NCBI GenBank assembly: GCA_017938405.1
Contig: JAGBBP010000021.1
Coordinates: forward strand, 1-64,000
DNA length: 64,000 nucleotides
Direction of reading: 5' to 3'
Origin: Lachnospiraceae bacterium
Lineage (GTDB): Bacteria > Bacillota > Clostridia > Lachnospirales > Lachnospiraceae
Below are positions 46,635 to 55,458 of this stretch, piece after piece. The translations under genes were made by a program, and so were the position numbers. Below the pieces are notes generated by a model. The model made no database searches and had not been told where the DNA came from. It saw nothing but the letters and a program-made list of their open reading frames with translations. Each line of letters begins with the position of its first letter. Positions within the stretch are counted from its first letter, which is position 1.

Positions 46635-47114
46635 ATGGAAGCAGCAGATTTTATTAAATTTACCATCGGAAAGCAAAAGCGTATCGCACTTATTGCCCAT
46701 GACGGAAAAAAGCAGGAGTTGGTATCCTGGTGTGAAAGAAACAAAGAGATTTTACAGAGACATTTTCTGTGTGGTACCGGTACAACGGCCCGTCTCATTG
46801 CGGAGAAGACAAATCTTCCGGTAAAGGGCTATAACAGCGGACCGTTAGGCGGTGACCAGCAGATCGGTTCCCGCATCGTAGAAGGAAACATTGACTTTGT
46901 AGTATTCTTCTGGGACCCGCTTGCGGCACAGCCTCATGATCCGGATGTGAAGGCGCTTCTTCGTATTGCCCTGGTATACGACATCCCGATTGCCAACAAT
47001 CTGGCAACGGCAGACTTTTTGCTCCATTCCAAGTACATGGAAGAGGAGTACGAGCGCAAGGTGGAGAACTATAATAAGACCATTGCGGAGAGGCTGAAAG
47101 AGTTTAGTAAGTAA
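46635..47114 (+). CDS. mgsA: Methylglyoxal synthase
   Basis: 159 residues. ALIAHDGKKQEL (the catalytic Asp/Lys region), GTGTTARLIAEKT (phosphate-binding), SGPLGGDQQIGSRI, FFWDPLAAQPHDPDVKALLR with the active Asp and His, and PIANNLATADFLL. It turns dihydroxyacetone phosphate into methylglyoxal and phosphate as an overflow route. Confidence 0.95.
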   Translation: MEAADFIKFTIGKQKRIALIAHDGKKQELVSWCERNKEILQRHFLCGTGTTARLIAEKTNLPVKGYNSGPLGGDQQIGSRIVEGNIDFVVFFWDPLAAQPHDPDVKALLRIALVYDIPIANNLATADFLLHSKYMEEEYERKVENYNKTIAERLKEFSK

Positions 47115-47181
47115 AAGAGAAGTGTTGTGGAATTGAAATAACAAAAGAAAAAATGTCATATTGAAATATTACAATAAAAGC

Positions 47182-47210
47182 TTGACAAAATATTTAATAT
47201 ATGGTATTCT
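47182..47210 (+). promoter_or_regulatory. Forward promoter of the restriction-modification operon
   Basis: TTGACA (47182-47187), 17 nt, TATTCT (47205-47210). The predicted transcript begins with a long hairpin (47228-47266) and reaches the Cys/His gene at 47362. Confidence 0.75.
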
Positions 47211-47221
47211 GTTGATAGACA

Positions 47222-47289
47222 AGAAGAAAGCTCCCAGATAGTAGTTGCCGCTACTTCTGAGAGCTTCCCGCGTAAAATCTAAAATGTAC
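47222..47289 (-). ncRNA. Putative short antisense RNA over the operon leader
   Basis: Predicted from the minus-strand promoter (47296-47324) to the hairpin at 47228-47266, which on this strand is followed by TTTCTTCTTG and should terminate. It would be about 70 nt and fully complementary to the leader of the forward transcript. No ribosome binding site precedes any reading frame on it. Confidence 0.4.
47228..47266. other. Long leader hairpin between convergent promoters
   Basis: AGCTCCCAGATAGTAG and CTACTTCTGAGAGCT form a 14-15 bp stem with two mismatches and a TTGCCG loop. Terminator-like for the minus strand (T-rich tail), but not for the plus strand (CCCGCG follows). Confidence 0.7.
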
Positions 47290-47295
47290 ATATCA

Positions 47296-47324
47296 ATAAT
47301 ACCAGAAAGTGGTTGATTTGTCAA
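47296..47324 (-). promoter_or_regulatory. Reverse promoter facing the operon promoter
   Basis: On the minus strand TTGACA (47319-47324), 17 nt, TATTAT (47296-47301). The -35 lies in a palindrome, GTTGA-TTTG-TCAAC, which might be a regulator site. Confidence 0.7.
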
Positions 47325-47361
47325 CGTGGGCTTGTACTATTTGAAGAAGGAGGACGAGCTC

Positions 47362-47565
47362 ATGAGATTCTATGTTAACAAAAATGCACAGCAGAACGGC
47401 GACCATGAAGTCCACTGTTCCAATTGTAACTGGCTACCTGACGTAGAGAACAGAATCTACTTAGGTGACTTCGCTACTTCTCAGGCAGCTGTTCGGGAAG
47501 CACGAAAGTACTATTCTAGGGCGAACGGCTGTTACCACTGTTGCCCTGAAAGTCACACGACTTGA
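47362..47565 (+). CDS. Small Cys/His-rich protein of restriction islands
   Basis: 67 residues behind GGAGGA. MRFYVNKNAQQNGDHEVH is the conserved start I associate with small proteins that lie beside restriction or other defence genes; C is at CSNCNWLP and at GCYHCCPESH, giving two CxxC-like pairs plus His residues that could hold a zinc. Function unknown. A strong terminator follows, so it can be made in excess over the RM genes. Confidence 0.65.
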   Translation: MRFYVNKNAQQNGDHEVHCSNCNWLPDVENRIYLGDFATSQAAVREARKYYSRANGCYHCCPESHTT

Positions 47566-47572
47566 TAGCAGG

Positions 47573-47608
47573 AATAGCCCGCCCATATACGGGCGGGCTA
47601 TTATTTTT
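47573..47608 (+). terminator. Strong terminator between the small protein and the RM genes
   Basis: AATAGCCCGCCC (47573-47584) and GGGCGGGCTATT (47591-47602), a perfect 12-bp stem with a 6-nt loop, followed by ATTTTTT. It ends 13 bp before the first RM start, so the RM genes depend on read-through or on an unrecognised promoter. Confidence 0.9.
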
Positions 47609-47620
47609 TGGGGGATAAAA

Positions 47621-48214
47621 ATGATACTACAAATTTCAGAAATTGTTGATGCACAGGGAGGCTTGGTGCTAAGCAGGAAGGAAGCCAAAGACCCTGAGGC
47701 CGATGTTTATCGATATAAAAGATTAACTCTCCGATCGTTGACAGAAGGCGGATATATTAGTGATGACGATTTGGAAGATTTTTATACAAATGAGTCGTTG
47801 AACAACGCATGGTTTACCTCCCATGGTGATGTAGTGATACGCCTTTTTTCACCGCTATGCCCTACGGTGATAGAGGAGAGCCGGATGAAGTTACTTGTCC
47901 CGTCACAGCTTGCAATATTGAAAGTAAGAGACCGTTCCATTATATCGCCGGAGTTCTTACGATTGTCTCTTTCGCAAAAAGGAATCCAAGAGCATGTTAG
48001 CCGAATTGAAAGAGGAACAGCACAACGGACGGTGAAACTTGGGACGATTATGGAGCTTTTGATAGAAGTTCCGGATATGGAAACACAAAGACATGCTGTT
48101 GAAGTCGATAAACTTAGCCGTCAAAGAGAGCGTATGTATATGGATTTAATTAATCAGGAGCGGCAGTTGACCGAAATTGCAATCAGAAAGATTATTGGAG
48201 GAACATTAATATGA
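47621..48214 (+). CDS. Half-size type I restriction specificity subunit (HsdS-like)
   Basis: 197 residues, about half of a normal HsdS. It has one target-recognition-like domain (about 30-150, with AWFTSHGDVVIRLFSP and LLVPSQLAILKVRD) and one helical spacer (VEVDKLSRQRERMYMDLINQERQL), the conserved region that packs against HsdM. The stop overlaps the hsdM start by 4 bases. As a full HsdS is encoded after hsdM, this could form an alternative specificity or a regulatory homodimer. Confidence 0.65.
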   Translation: MILQISEIVDAQGGLVLSRKEAKDPEADVYRYKRLTLRSLTEGGYISDDDLEDFYTNESLNNAWFTSHGDVVIRLFSPLCPTVIEESRMKLLVPSQLAILKVRDRSIISPEFLRLSLSQKGIQEHVSRIERGTAQRTVKLGTIMELLIEVPDMETQRHAVEVDKLSRQRERMYMDLINQERQLTEIAIRKIIGGTLI

Positions 48215-49773
48215 CGACAAGAAAAGATATTGAAAATGCATTGATGCGTGGTGCAGATACACTGAGAGATACCATTGATGCGGCAAACTATAAAGATTAT
48301 GTTTTGCCGATTATGTTCCTTAAATATTTGAGCGATTCTTATGCTGATGCAGTAGAAGCATTGAGTGAACAATATTCTGGAATTCGACTAGAACGCCAAA
48401 AAAAGTATTTGCCGTTCATGGTTGCGGAGGGATGTTCTTTCTACGACTTGTACGGCAAGCGCTTTGCTGACAATATTGGACAGTTGATTAATGCGGCTAT
48501 GCGTCAGATTGAGGCAGATAATAATCAGCAGCTTGCCGGTGTTTTGAGCTCCGTGGACTATAACAGTGAAAATGCTTTGGGCACCCGTGAACATAAAAAT
48601 GCTATCCTGCGTGATCTGTTGGAAGATTTTGAACCATTGAATCTTCGTCCGTCAGTAATTGAAGTCAAAGAAGGTCAGGTCCCTGCGGATGTGATTGGTG
48701 ATGCATATGAGTACATGATTGGTCAGTTTGCAAGCATGGCCGGTAAGAAGGCAGGCTCTTTCTATACCCCTGCGGCAGTGTCCGAAATTATGGCTCGTAT
48801 CGTGGATGTTCAGCCTGGAGAGCGTGTTTACGACCCTACTTGCGGATCGGGCTCTTTGCTGATTAAAGCTGCGAAAAAGCAGAACAGTAAAGAAGTATCT
48901 ATTTATGGTCAAGAAGTTAACGGATCTTCTGTGGCAATGGCGAAAATGAATATGTACATCCATGAAATCCGAGATGCAAAGATTGGTTGGGGGGATACCC
49001 TCGCAAATCCGGTGTTTTTGGATGCAGACGGGAATTTGTTGTTATTCGATGCCGTTGTCGCAAATATGCCTTTTTCCAAAGATAAGTGGGCATCCGGTTT
49101 TAATCCCGGTGGAGAATCTTCCGGCAAGGGAAAGAAAGAATTTAAGATGGAGGCTTCCTTGGATAAGTTTCATCGTTTTGACTGGGGAGTACCTCCTGCC
49201 AGTAAGGGGGACTGGGCATTCCTGCTTCATATGATTGCAAGTTTGTCTGTTAATGGCAGAATTGCTGCAGTTGCACCTCATGGCGTGTTGTTCCGTGGAG
49301 CAGCAGAAGGCAGAATCCGTCAGCGTGTAGTGGATGAAAATTTGTTAGATGCAGTTATCGGCCTTCCTGAAAACCTGTTCTATGGTACATCCATTCCGGC
49401 TTGCATTTTGGTCTTCAAAAAGAATCGTCCTACTACAGATATTCTGTTTATTGATGCAAGCAAAACCGACGAAGACGGTAATCCTCGCTACGTCAAAGCA
49501 ACAAACCAGAATGAACTTGAACAGGAACATATCGATTCCATTGTGGAAGCATATTACAACCGTAGTGAGCAGCCTAAGTTTGTTCACAAGGCAACATTGG
49601 ATGAGATTAAAGAGAATGAATATAATTTGAATATACCTCGATATGTGGATACTTTCGAAGAGGAAGAAATGATTGATATTGCAGCTGTTCAGGATAATAT
49701 CGCTCGATTGAAGCAAGAGATTGCAGAAGCTGAAGCTAAGATGGATGCATATCTGAAAGAATTGGGTCTGTAA
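48211..49773 (+). CDS. hsdM: Type I restriction-modification DNA methylase HsdM
   Basis: 520 residues. HsdM N-terminal domain, then the N6-adenine MTase domain with YDPTCGSGSLLIKA (motif I), the catalytic ANMPFSKDKW (motif IV, Met in place of the common first Pro of NPPF), and a C-terminal helical coiled coil. It methylates adenine in the target set by HsdS. AT-richer codons than the flanking core genes, a sign of horizontal transfer. Confidence 0.93.
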   Translation: MTTRKDIENALMRGADTLRDTIDAANYKDYVLPIMFLKYLSDSYADAVEALSEQYSGIRLERQKKYLPFMVAEGCSFYDLYGKRFADNIGQLINAAMRQIEADNNQQLAGVLSSVDYNSENALGTREHKNAILRDLLEDFEPLNLRPSVIEVKEGQVPADVIGDAYEYMIGQFASMAGKKAGSFYTPAAVSEIMARIVDVQPGERVYDPTCGSGSLLIKAAKKQNSKEVSIYGQEVNGSSVAMAKMNMYIHEIRDAKIGWGDTLANPVFLDADGNLLLFDAVVANMPFSKDKWASGFNPGGESSGKGKKEFKMEASLDKFHRFDWGVPPASKGDWAFLLHMIASLSVNGRIAAVAPHGVLFRGAAEGRIRQRVVDENLLDAVIGLPENLFYGTSIPACILVFKKNRPTTDILFIDASKTDEDGNPRYVKATNQNELEQEHIDSIVEAYYNRSEQPKFVHKATLDEIKENEYNLNIPRYVDTFEEEEMIDIAAVQDNIARLKQEIAEAEAKMDAYLKELGL

Positions 49774-49811
49774 TATAGTTGTACATTAATAGAGAAATAG
49801 GAGGTCATGAG

Positions 49812-51122
49812 ATGACCGAAGAAGTTGCAAAGATATTGACTGTTGTACAAGATGGTGTGGTACCAACTGGATATACAAAGGTGTGGCATTTGATGCCAGA
49901 AGATTGGGAAGATATTCCGCTTTCATATATCTTCAAGAAAAAAGGCCAAAAGAACAAAGGGAACAAAGTAAAAACTGTGTTTACAAATAGTGCAGTAAAT
50001 GGCATCATCCCTCAATCTGAGTATTTTGAAAAGGATATTGCTAACTCTGAGAATACGGAGGGGTATTTTGTTGTAGATCCGTTGGATTATGTGTATAATC
50101 CAAGAATCTCCGAAAACGCCCCATACGGTCCGTTCAAGAGGAATGACACCGGGTTAACGGGTATTGTTTCTCCTTTGTATACTGTTTTGACACCACGAAA
50201 GGAATTCTGCGACTCTAAGTACTTGTACTATTACTTAGAGTCTGCACAGTGGCACAAATATGCATATTCAATTGCAAATTGTGGTGCTCGATTTGATCGA
50301 ATGAATATTACGGATGATGAACTAATGCGGTTACCAATTGTGTGGCCAGCGTTGGCTGAGCAGGAACGCATTGCAGAAATTCTTAAGCAATGTGATAAGG
50401 TAATTGAACTTTGTGAGAAAAAACTTGCGGAAACCCAAAAGCTTAAGAAAACTTGTTTGCGTCGGATGTTTCCTGAAAACGGCGCTAAGACTCCCAACCT
50501 TCGTTTTTTGGGTTACACCAATGAGTGGGAACTAAGCAAAATAGGAATGCACGCACGTGTTTTATCTGCGGCAAGAGTGCATAAATGCGAGTGGACCTCT
50601 ACGGGGATTCCGTTTTTTAGATCAAGCGATGTGGTTTCAGTGTACAAAGGTACATCAAACGAAAAAGCTTTTATCTCAGTTGAACTATACGAGGAGCTAA
50701 TAAAAACCTCAGGGAAATTAGAACAAGGTGATATCCTGGTTACAGGTGGAGGGTCTATCGGAATACCGTACATAGTACCGGATGATACCCCACTGTATTC
50801 TAAAGATGCCGATCTTATTTGGATTAAAAAATCAAAAGATATTGACAGTATGTATTTGTTTGCATACTTAGAATCGGCAATTTTTAGAAAGTATATCGAA
50901 AGCATCTCCCATGTTGGAACGATTGCTCATTATACTATTGAGCAGGTAAAAGCTACCCCTATAGAGTTACCTTCTCATGACGAGCAGGTGCATATAGGTG
51001 ATTTCTTTCGAAAACTCAATAGTCTTATAGAACTATATGAACGCGAATTGGAAGAACACAAACTGCATAAGAAGGCACTCATGCAGTTACTACTTACCGG
51101 CGTAGTGAGGACAAAAGCATGA
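49812..51122 (+). CDS. hsdS: Type I restriction specificity subunit HsdS
   Basis: 436 residues with two target-recognition domains, each followed by a helical spacer: TRD1 about 30-190, CR1 ALAEQERIAEILKQCDKVIEL, TRD2 about 225-375, CR2 HDEQVHIGDFFRKLNSLIELYERE. Start at ATG 49812 behind AGGAGGT. TRD1 and TRD2 are unrelated in sequence, so the target should be bipartite and asymmetric. Stop overlaps the start of DUF4160 by 4 bases (ATGA). Confidence 0.92.
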   Translation: MTEEVAKILTVVQDGVVPTGYTKVWHLMPEDWEDIPLSYIFKKKGQKNKGNKVKTVFTNSAVNGIIPQSEYFEKDIANSENTEGYFVVDPLDYVYNPRISENAPYGPFKRNDTGLTGIVSPLYTVLTPRKEFCDSKYLYYYLESAQWHKYAYSIANCGARFDRMNITDDELMRLPIVWPALAEQERIAEILKQCDKVIELCEKKLAETQKLKKTCLRRMFPENGAKTPNLRFLGYTNEWELSKIGMHARVLSAARVHKCEWTSTGIPFFRSSDVVSVYKGTSNEKAFISVELYEELIKTSGKLEQGDILVTGGGSIGIPYIVPDDTPLYSKDADLIWIKKSKDIDSMYLFAYLESAIFRKYIESISHVGTIAHYTIEQVKATPIELPSHDEQVHIGDFFRKLNSLIELYERELEEHKLHKKALMQLLLTGVVRTKA

Positions 51123-51445
51123 CTGAAAATGAGAAGAAGGTCTTTCTTGAATGGGAGCTTTTTCTTCGCAATATGACAGACTTTGTTCAAATTGCGAAGA
51201 TAAACGGAATTAAATTTGAAGTGAGAACAAACGAGCAGAGTGGTCATCATAGACCGCACCTACATGTTTCTACATCCGGTGCATCTATGTCCATGGCAAT
51301 TGATGATGGAGAAATTCTTGCCTGTAGTGGAAAGATATCCCCGGTACAGAAAAAGATGGCAAAGGAATGGATGGAAAAGAACAGGAGTTTAGTTGAATCT
51401 AAATGGAATGATTTTTCCAATGGCATAAAGATTTCTGTGACTTAA
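51119..51445 (+). CDS. DUF4160-like protein inside the RM operon
   Basis: 108 residues. HRPHLHVSTSGASMSMAIDDGEILACSG and the following WMEKNRSLVESKWNDF are DUF4160-like (pattern PHxHV...I..GE.L.G...). DUF4160 proteins are often found as the small partner in toxin-antitoxin-like pairs. Here it is translationally coupled to hsdS and followed by hsdR, so it may control restriction. No such role is shown. Confidence 0.65.
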   Translation: MTENEKKVFLEWELFLRNMTDFVQIAKINGIKFEVRTNEQSGHHRPHLHVSTSGASMSMAIDDGEILACSGKISPVQKKMAKEWMEKNRSLVESKWNDFSNGIKISVT

Positions 51446-51481
51446 GTATACCGAAGATAGAAGATAAGGAGAGGTAGTTAT

Positions 51482-54400
51482 ATGCCTAACCACACAATAT
51501 TTAATGAACGTCCTGAATCACAAGATCGGGCGTTGAAAGTAATTGAAAGATTGGGATATACGATTATTCCGCGCAGTGAGGCCGAGCAGAAAAGAGGCTC
51601 TCGTAAGGCTGTGCTGTTTACAGGAGAATTGCAGGCTTTTTTAAGCAAGCAGACCTATCAGTTTGGCAGTGAGAGAAGATTCTTTTCCGGTGGGTCTATC
51701 GCCAAAGCTATGCAGGCAGTAGATCAGTACAGTGCAGCGGGGCTCTATGCTTCCAATAAGGAAAATTATGAACTTCTTTGCTACGGAAAAAGCATGGAGG
51801 AAGATCTTCCGGATGGTACTCGCCAGTCTTTTGATATCAGTTATATTGACTTCGATCACCCGGAAAATAACAGTTTTCAGGTTACTGATGAGTTCGAAGT
51901 AGAAAGACCGAACGGCAAATTTGCCCGTCCGGATATTGTTGTGCTGGTAAATGGTATCCCTCTTGTTGTAATCGAGTGTAAAAAATCTGGTGTAGATGTA
52001 ATGGAGGGTGTAACGCAAAATATCCGAAACTGGGGGGAGGAATACATCCCGCATCTATTCCGCTACTCGCAGTTGGTAATGGCAGTGAATCCGGACAAGG
52101 TGCTGTATGGTACTTGCGGTACGCCGGCTAAATACTTCGTGTCCTGGCATGAGGATGATAAAGAATGGTTGAATGAGTGGTGTAGAAAATGCTCTCCTGA
52201 TGGTCAAATTAAGGAACAGGATCGTGCATTGGTTTCGTTGTTACATCCTGAGCGACTGTTAGATCTGATTCGCAATTTTATCATCTATGATAACAACGTG
52301 AAGAAGATTTGCCGATATAAGCAGTATTTTGCTGTCAAAAAGTGTATGGACCGAATTCTGATGCGGGATAACGCCAATACCAGAAATGGTGTTATTTGGC
52401 ATACTCAGGGTAGTGGTAAGACAATTACGATGATTATGTTGACAAAAATGATTATCCGTGAAAGTATGAAACCGGATAGTCCAATTAAACAGCCTCGTTT
52501 TGTTATGGTGACTGACCGCATTAATTTGGATAAACAGATTCGTGATAACTTTATTCACACACAGATGAGTCCTCACCGGGCGAAAACAGGTAAGGGCCTA
52601 GTTGAATTGCTTCAGGAGGACGGAAATACAGTTATAACTGCGTTGGTTAATAAGTTTGAGGCGGCTATTAAGTTGGAATATTGCAATGACAGTGGTAATT
52701 TATTCCTATTTATTGATGAAGGGCACAGAACACAGTATGGCAAGCTCAATATCTATATGAACAGGGTGCTTCCAAATGCCGTGAAAATAGCCTTTACCGG
52801 TACGCCGCTCATTCAGAAACAGCCGAAAGATAAAACTCGAAAGATTGTTCCTGCAAAGGACACGTATGCTAAGTTCGGTCCTTTAATCGATAAATATACT
52901 TTGCAAGATGCAATTGATGATAAGGTTACTGTGCCGATTGTATACGAAGGTCGTGTTATTCCGCAGCAAGTTACCAGCCAACAGATTAATGCACATTTAA
53001 AACACATTACTGTGGGTTTGTCTGAAGAGGCACGGCGGAATCTGGAGGTAAAGTATAGCCGGTTTGTTGCTTTGGCGCAGACGGAGGCTCGCTTAAACAT
53101 GATCGCGTTTGATTTAAATGAGCATTTCATTAACTATGTTAAGCCAAAGGGCTTTAAAGCAATGTTAACCTGTGCTTCCAGAGCAGAGGCGGTTCAGCTA
53201 TTTTATAAGCTTAAGGATCTGGGTGGAGTTACCCCGGCTGTTGTGATTACGCCTAATTCTGCAAGAGAAGGCGATGATGAAGATAATACACCACAGTCGT
53301 TGAGGATTATTGCAGACTTCTTTAAGAAAGAAGTAGATACTCTTTTCAAAAACAATTATGATGCTTACGAAGATTCTGTAACAAGTCAGTTTATTGATCC
53401 GGAAGGGAATGTTGATCTCCTGATTGTGAAAGATAAACTTCTCACTGGTTTTGACGCACCGATTGCCGCTGTTTTGTATGTGGATAAAAAGTTACAGGAC
53501 CATACTTTGTTGCAGGCGATAGCTCGTGTGAATCGAGTTTATACTAACAAGGATTTTGGTCTTGTGGTCGATTATATCGGTATTTTTAAAAAACTGAATT
53601 CTGCGCTTGACCTGTATAGTGATGAGCAGTCCGGTATGAATCTGTTTGACAGTTCCGATATCCAGTCAGCTATTTCAACGGTCAATGAGGAAAAAGTGAA
53701 GCTCGAAAGAGTTCATCAGGAGTTGTGGAGCATATTTGACGGTATTGATCGAAATGAGGGCAGTGCGAATGTTTGGCAAGAACGTCTGAGAGAGTATAAT
53801 GTCCGCAAGGATTTTTACGAAAAGTTGTCTGTTTTTGCAAAGATGGTAGATTTTCTGTATTCCAGCTATGAGCTGTTTGAATTGGTTGGTTTCAATCAAG
53901 CGGAAATGTATAGAAAAGACTATTTATTCTTTAAAAAGTTGAAGGATAGTGTGTCATTACGTTTCAATGATAGTGTAGATTTTTCGAGATATGAAGATGG
54001 TATCCGACAACTGCTCAACACCTATGTTAATGCTGAAGATGCAAAAGTCTTAATTGAACCATTGGACATCACCAATAAAGAAAAAATGCAGGAACAATTG
54101 GCACGGCTAGGTTCCGATGAGGCAAAGGCAGAAGCTATTCAGTCACGTCAGATAGAGGTCCTTGAAAGCCAGAAGTATGTAGATCCTATTCGATATATGA
54201 CATTTATGGAGCGAATTAATTCGACAATCGAAGAGTATCTGACAGAACGAAACAGCGAGAGGTATCTGTCTTATATGGAAAAATTGGCAGAGGATTACCG
54301 TGTAGGGCGTAGTTCAGTAAAATATCCAGAAAATATTATGAATGACGGAGATGCGAAATCTTTTTATGGCGCAGTATGTTCTGGTGTTAAGAAGGCTTTA

Positions 54401-54640
54401 GGAGATCAAGAAATTGAAGTCACCGAATCGATGGGAAAACTTGCCTTGGATATTAAAGAAATCATTGTAAATCATACGAAACGTGACTGGCGAGATAATG
54501 TGATTGTTCACAGAAATATCAAAAAAGAACTTGACGATTTGTTATTTGATTATATGGAAGATTATGATTTGGAGTGGTCTTTGGACGCGATTGATATTAT
54601 CATTGATGAAATTATGATGGTAGCAAAGAAAGGGTATTAA
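51482..54640 (+). CDS. hsdR: Type I restriction enzyme motor/nuclease subunit HsdR
   Basis: 1052 residues. N-terminal PD-(D/E)XK nuclease (ARPDIVVLVNGIPLVVIECKK), then SF2 translocase motifs: WHTQGSGKTITMIML (Walker A), FLFIDEGHRTQYG (DEGH box), FTGTPL (motif III), LIVKDKLLTGFDAP and QAIARVNR (motif VI), and a helical C-terminal part. It translocates and cuts unmodified DNA. AAGGAGAGG precedes ATG 51482. Confidence 0.96.
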   Translation: MPNHTIFNERPESQDRALKVIERLGYTIIPRSEAEQKRGSRKAVLFTGELQAFLSKQTYQFGSERRFFSGGSIAKAMQAVDQYSAAGLYASNKENYELLCYGKSMEEDLPDGTRQSFDISYIDFDHPENNSFQVTDEFEVERPNGKFARPDIVVLVNGIPLVVIECKKSGVDVMEGVTQNIRNWGEEYIPHLFRYSQLVMAVNPDKVLYGTCGTPAKYFVSWHEDDKEWLNEWCRKCSPDGQIKEQDRALVSLLHPERLLDLIRNFIIYDNNVKKICRYKQYFAVKKCMDRILMRDNANTRNGVIWHTQGSGKTITMIMLTKMIIRESMKPDSPIKQPRFVMVTDRINLDKQIRDNFIHTQMSPHRAKTGKGLVELLQEDGNTVITALVNKFEAAIKLEYCNDSGNLFLFIDEGHRTQYGKLNIYMNRVLPNAVKIAFTGTPLIQKQPKDKTRKIVPAKDTYAKFGPLIDKYTLQDAIDDKVTVPIVYEGRVIPQQVTSQQINAHLKHITVGLSEEARRNLEVKYSRFVALAQTEARLNMIAFDLNEHFINYVKPKGFKAMLTCASRAEAVQLFYKLKDLGGVTPAVVITPNSAREGDDEDNTPQSLRIIADFFKKEVDTLFKNNYDAYEDSVTSQFIDPEGNVDLLIVKDKLLTGFDAPIAAVLYVDKKLQDHTLLQAIARVNRVYTNKDFGLVVDYIGIFKKLNSALDLYSDEQSGMNLFDSSDIQSAISTVNEEKVKLERVHQELWSIFDGIDRNEGSANVWQERLREYNVRKDFYEKLSVFAKMVDFLYSSYELFELVGFNQAEMYRKDYLFFKKLKDSVSLRFNDSVDFSRYEDGIRQLLNTYVNAEDAKVLIEPLDITNKEKMQEQLARLGSDEAKAEAIQSRQIEVLESQKYVDPIRYMTFMERINSTIEEYLTERNSERYLSYMEKLAEDYRVGRSSVKYPENIMNDGDAKSFYGAVCSGVKKALGDQEIEVTESMGKLALDIKEIIVNHTKRDWRDNVIVHRNIKKELDDLLFDYMEDYDLEWSLDAIDIIIDEIMMVAKKGY

Positions 54641-54642
54641 CT

Positions 54643-55368
54643 ATGGAGACAGTCAATATAATTTTACCGGAGTCAAAGAGCAGTGTGACAGTTGAGCTTG
54701 ATCGAAAAAAGATGAAAACTTGTCGCTTAAAGGTTTATCCGGAACAGAAGGTAGTTCTATCTCTTCCGCGCCATGTATCTGATGAGTGGGCAAAGTCTTT
54801 CCTTACGGAAAAAAGCAAGTGGATTGAATTGAAGTTGCAGTCATTCAAGAGAACGGTTGGATATGCAGCTACTACAGATATTAAAAGCGGGTACTCGATT
54901 AAGATGTTAGGCGAAGATATGATTTTCGTATTAACTCAATGCGAAAAAGAATGTGTTTATTCTGAGGGAAAAACAATCCATATTTGTTGCCGGATGCCAG
55001 ATAGTCAGGATCATGTAAAGAGATTGTTCGAAAATTGGTGGCGTAAGCAAGCAAAGAGTATTCTTGAAGATAGAGTGCGTTGCTGGTATCCAATTATAGA
55101 AAAATATGGTGTTGAGATGCCGATAATATCGGTCAGAAAGATGAAAACATTATGGGGGAGCTGTAGTGTTACACGGCATGTGGTGACCTTTAATTTTTAC
55201 TTGATTAAGGCTAGAATGCCTTACATTGATTATGTGGTGTTACACGAACTTGTGCATTTTCTTTATCCGAACCATAGTAAACATTTCTATGCCTTCCTAT
55301 CTAATTATATGCCTGATTGGAAAGAACGGAAATTAGTTTTGGATCATGATGTTGTACATGGAGTGTAA
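54643..55368 (+). CDS. YgjP/DUF45-type zinc metallopeptidase
   Basis: 241 residues, starting 2 bp after hsdR. The zinc motif is VVLHELVHFLYPNHSKHF (HExxH with a third His) in the SprT/WLM-like fold, with MKTLWGSCS, a family hallmark. Genes of this kind often follow hsdR in type I systems; the role there is unknown. Probably cytoplasmic: no signal peptide. Confidence 0.85.
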   Translation: METVNIILPESKSSVTVELDRKKMKTCRLKVYPEQKVVLSLPRHVSDEWAKSFLTEKSKWIELKLQSFKRTVGYAATTDIKSGYSIKMLGEDMIFVLTQCEKECVYSEGKTIHICCRMPDSQDHVKRLFENWWRKQAKSILEDRVRCWYPIIEKYGVEMPIISVRKMKTLWGSCSVTRHVVTFNFYLIKARMPYIDYVVLHELVHFLYPNHSKHFYAFLSNYMPDWKERKLVLDHDVVHGV

Positions 55369-55458
55369 CGGTTTTTAAGGCGGTGATTTATAGGAATGAA
55401 ATATTTATATTGTAGAACAATTGCTAGATTGGGTTGTGCAGACGGGAAGGAATAGAAG

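Noticed and set aside
47175..47295. Minus-strand frame starting MYILDFTREALR inside the convergent-promoter region
   Set aside because: About 40 codons but no ribosome binding site, and it runs through the hairpin and the opposite promoter; better explained as a non-coding antisense RNA.
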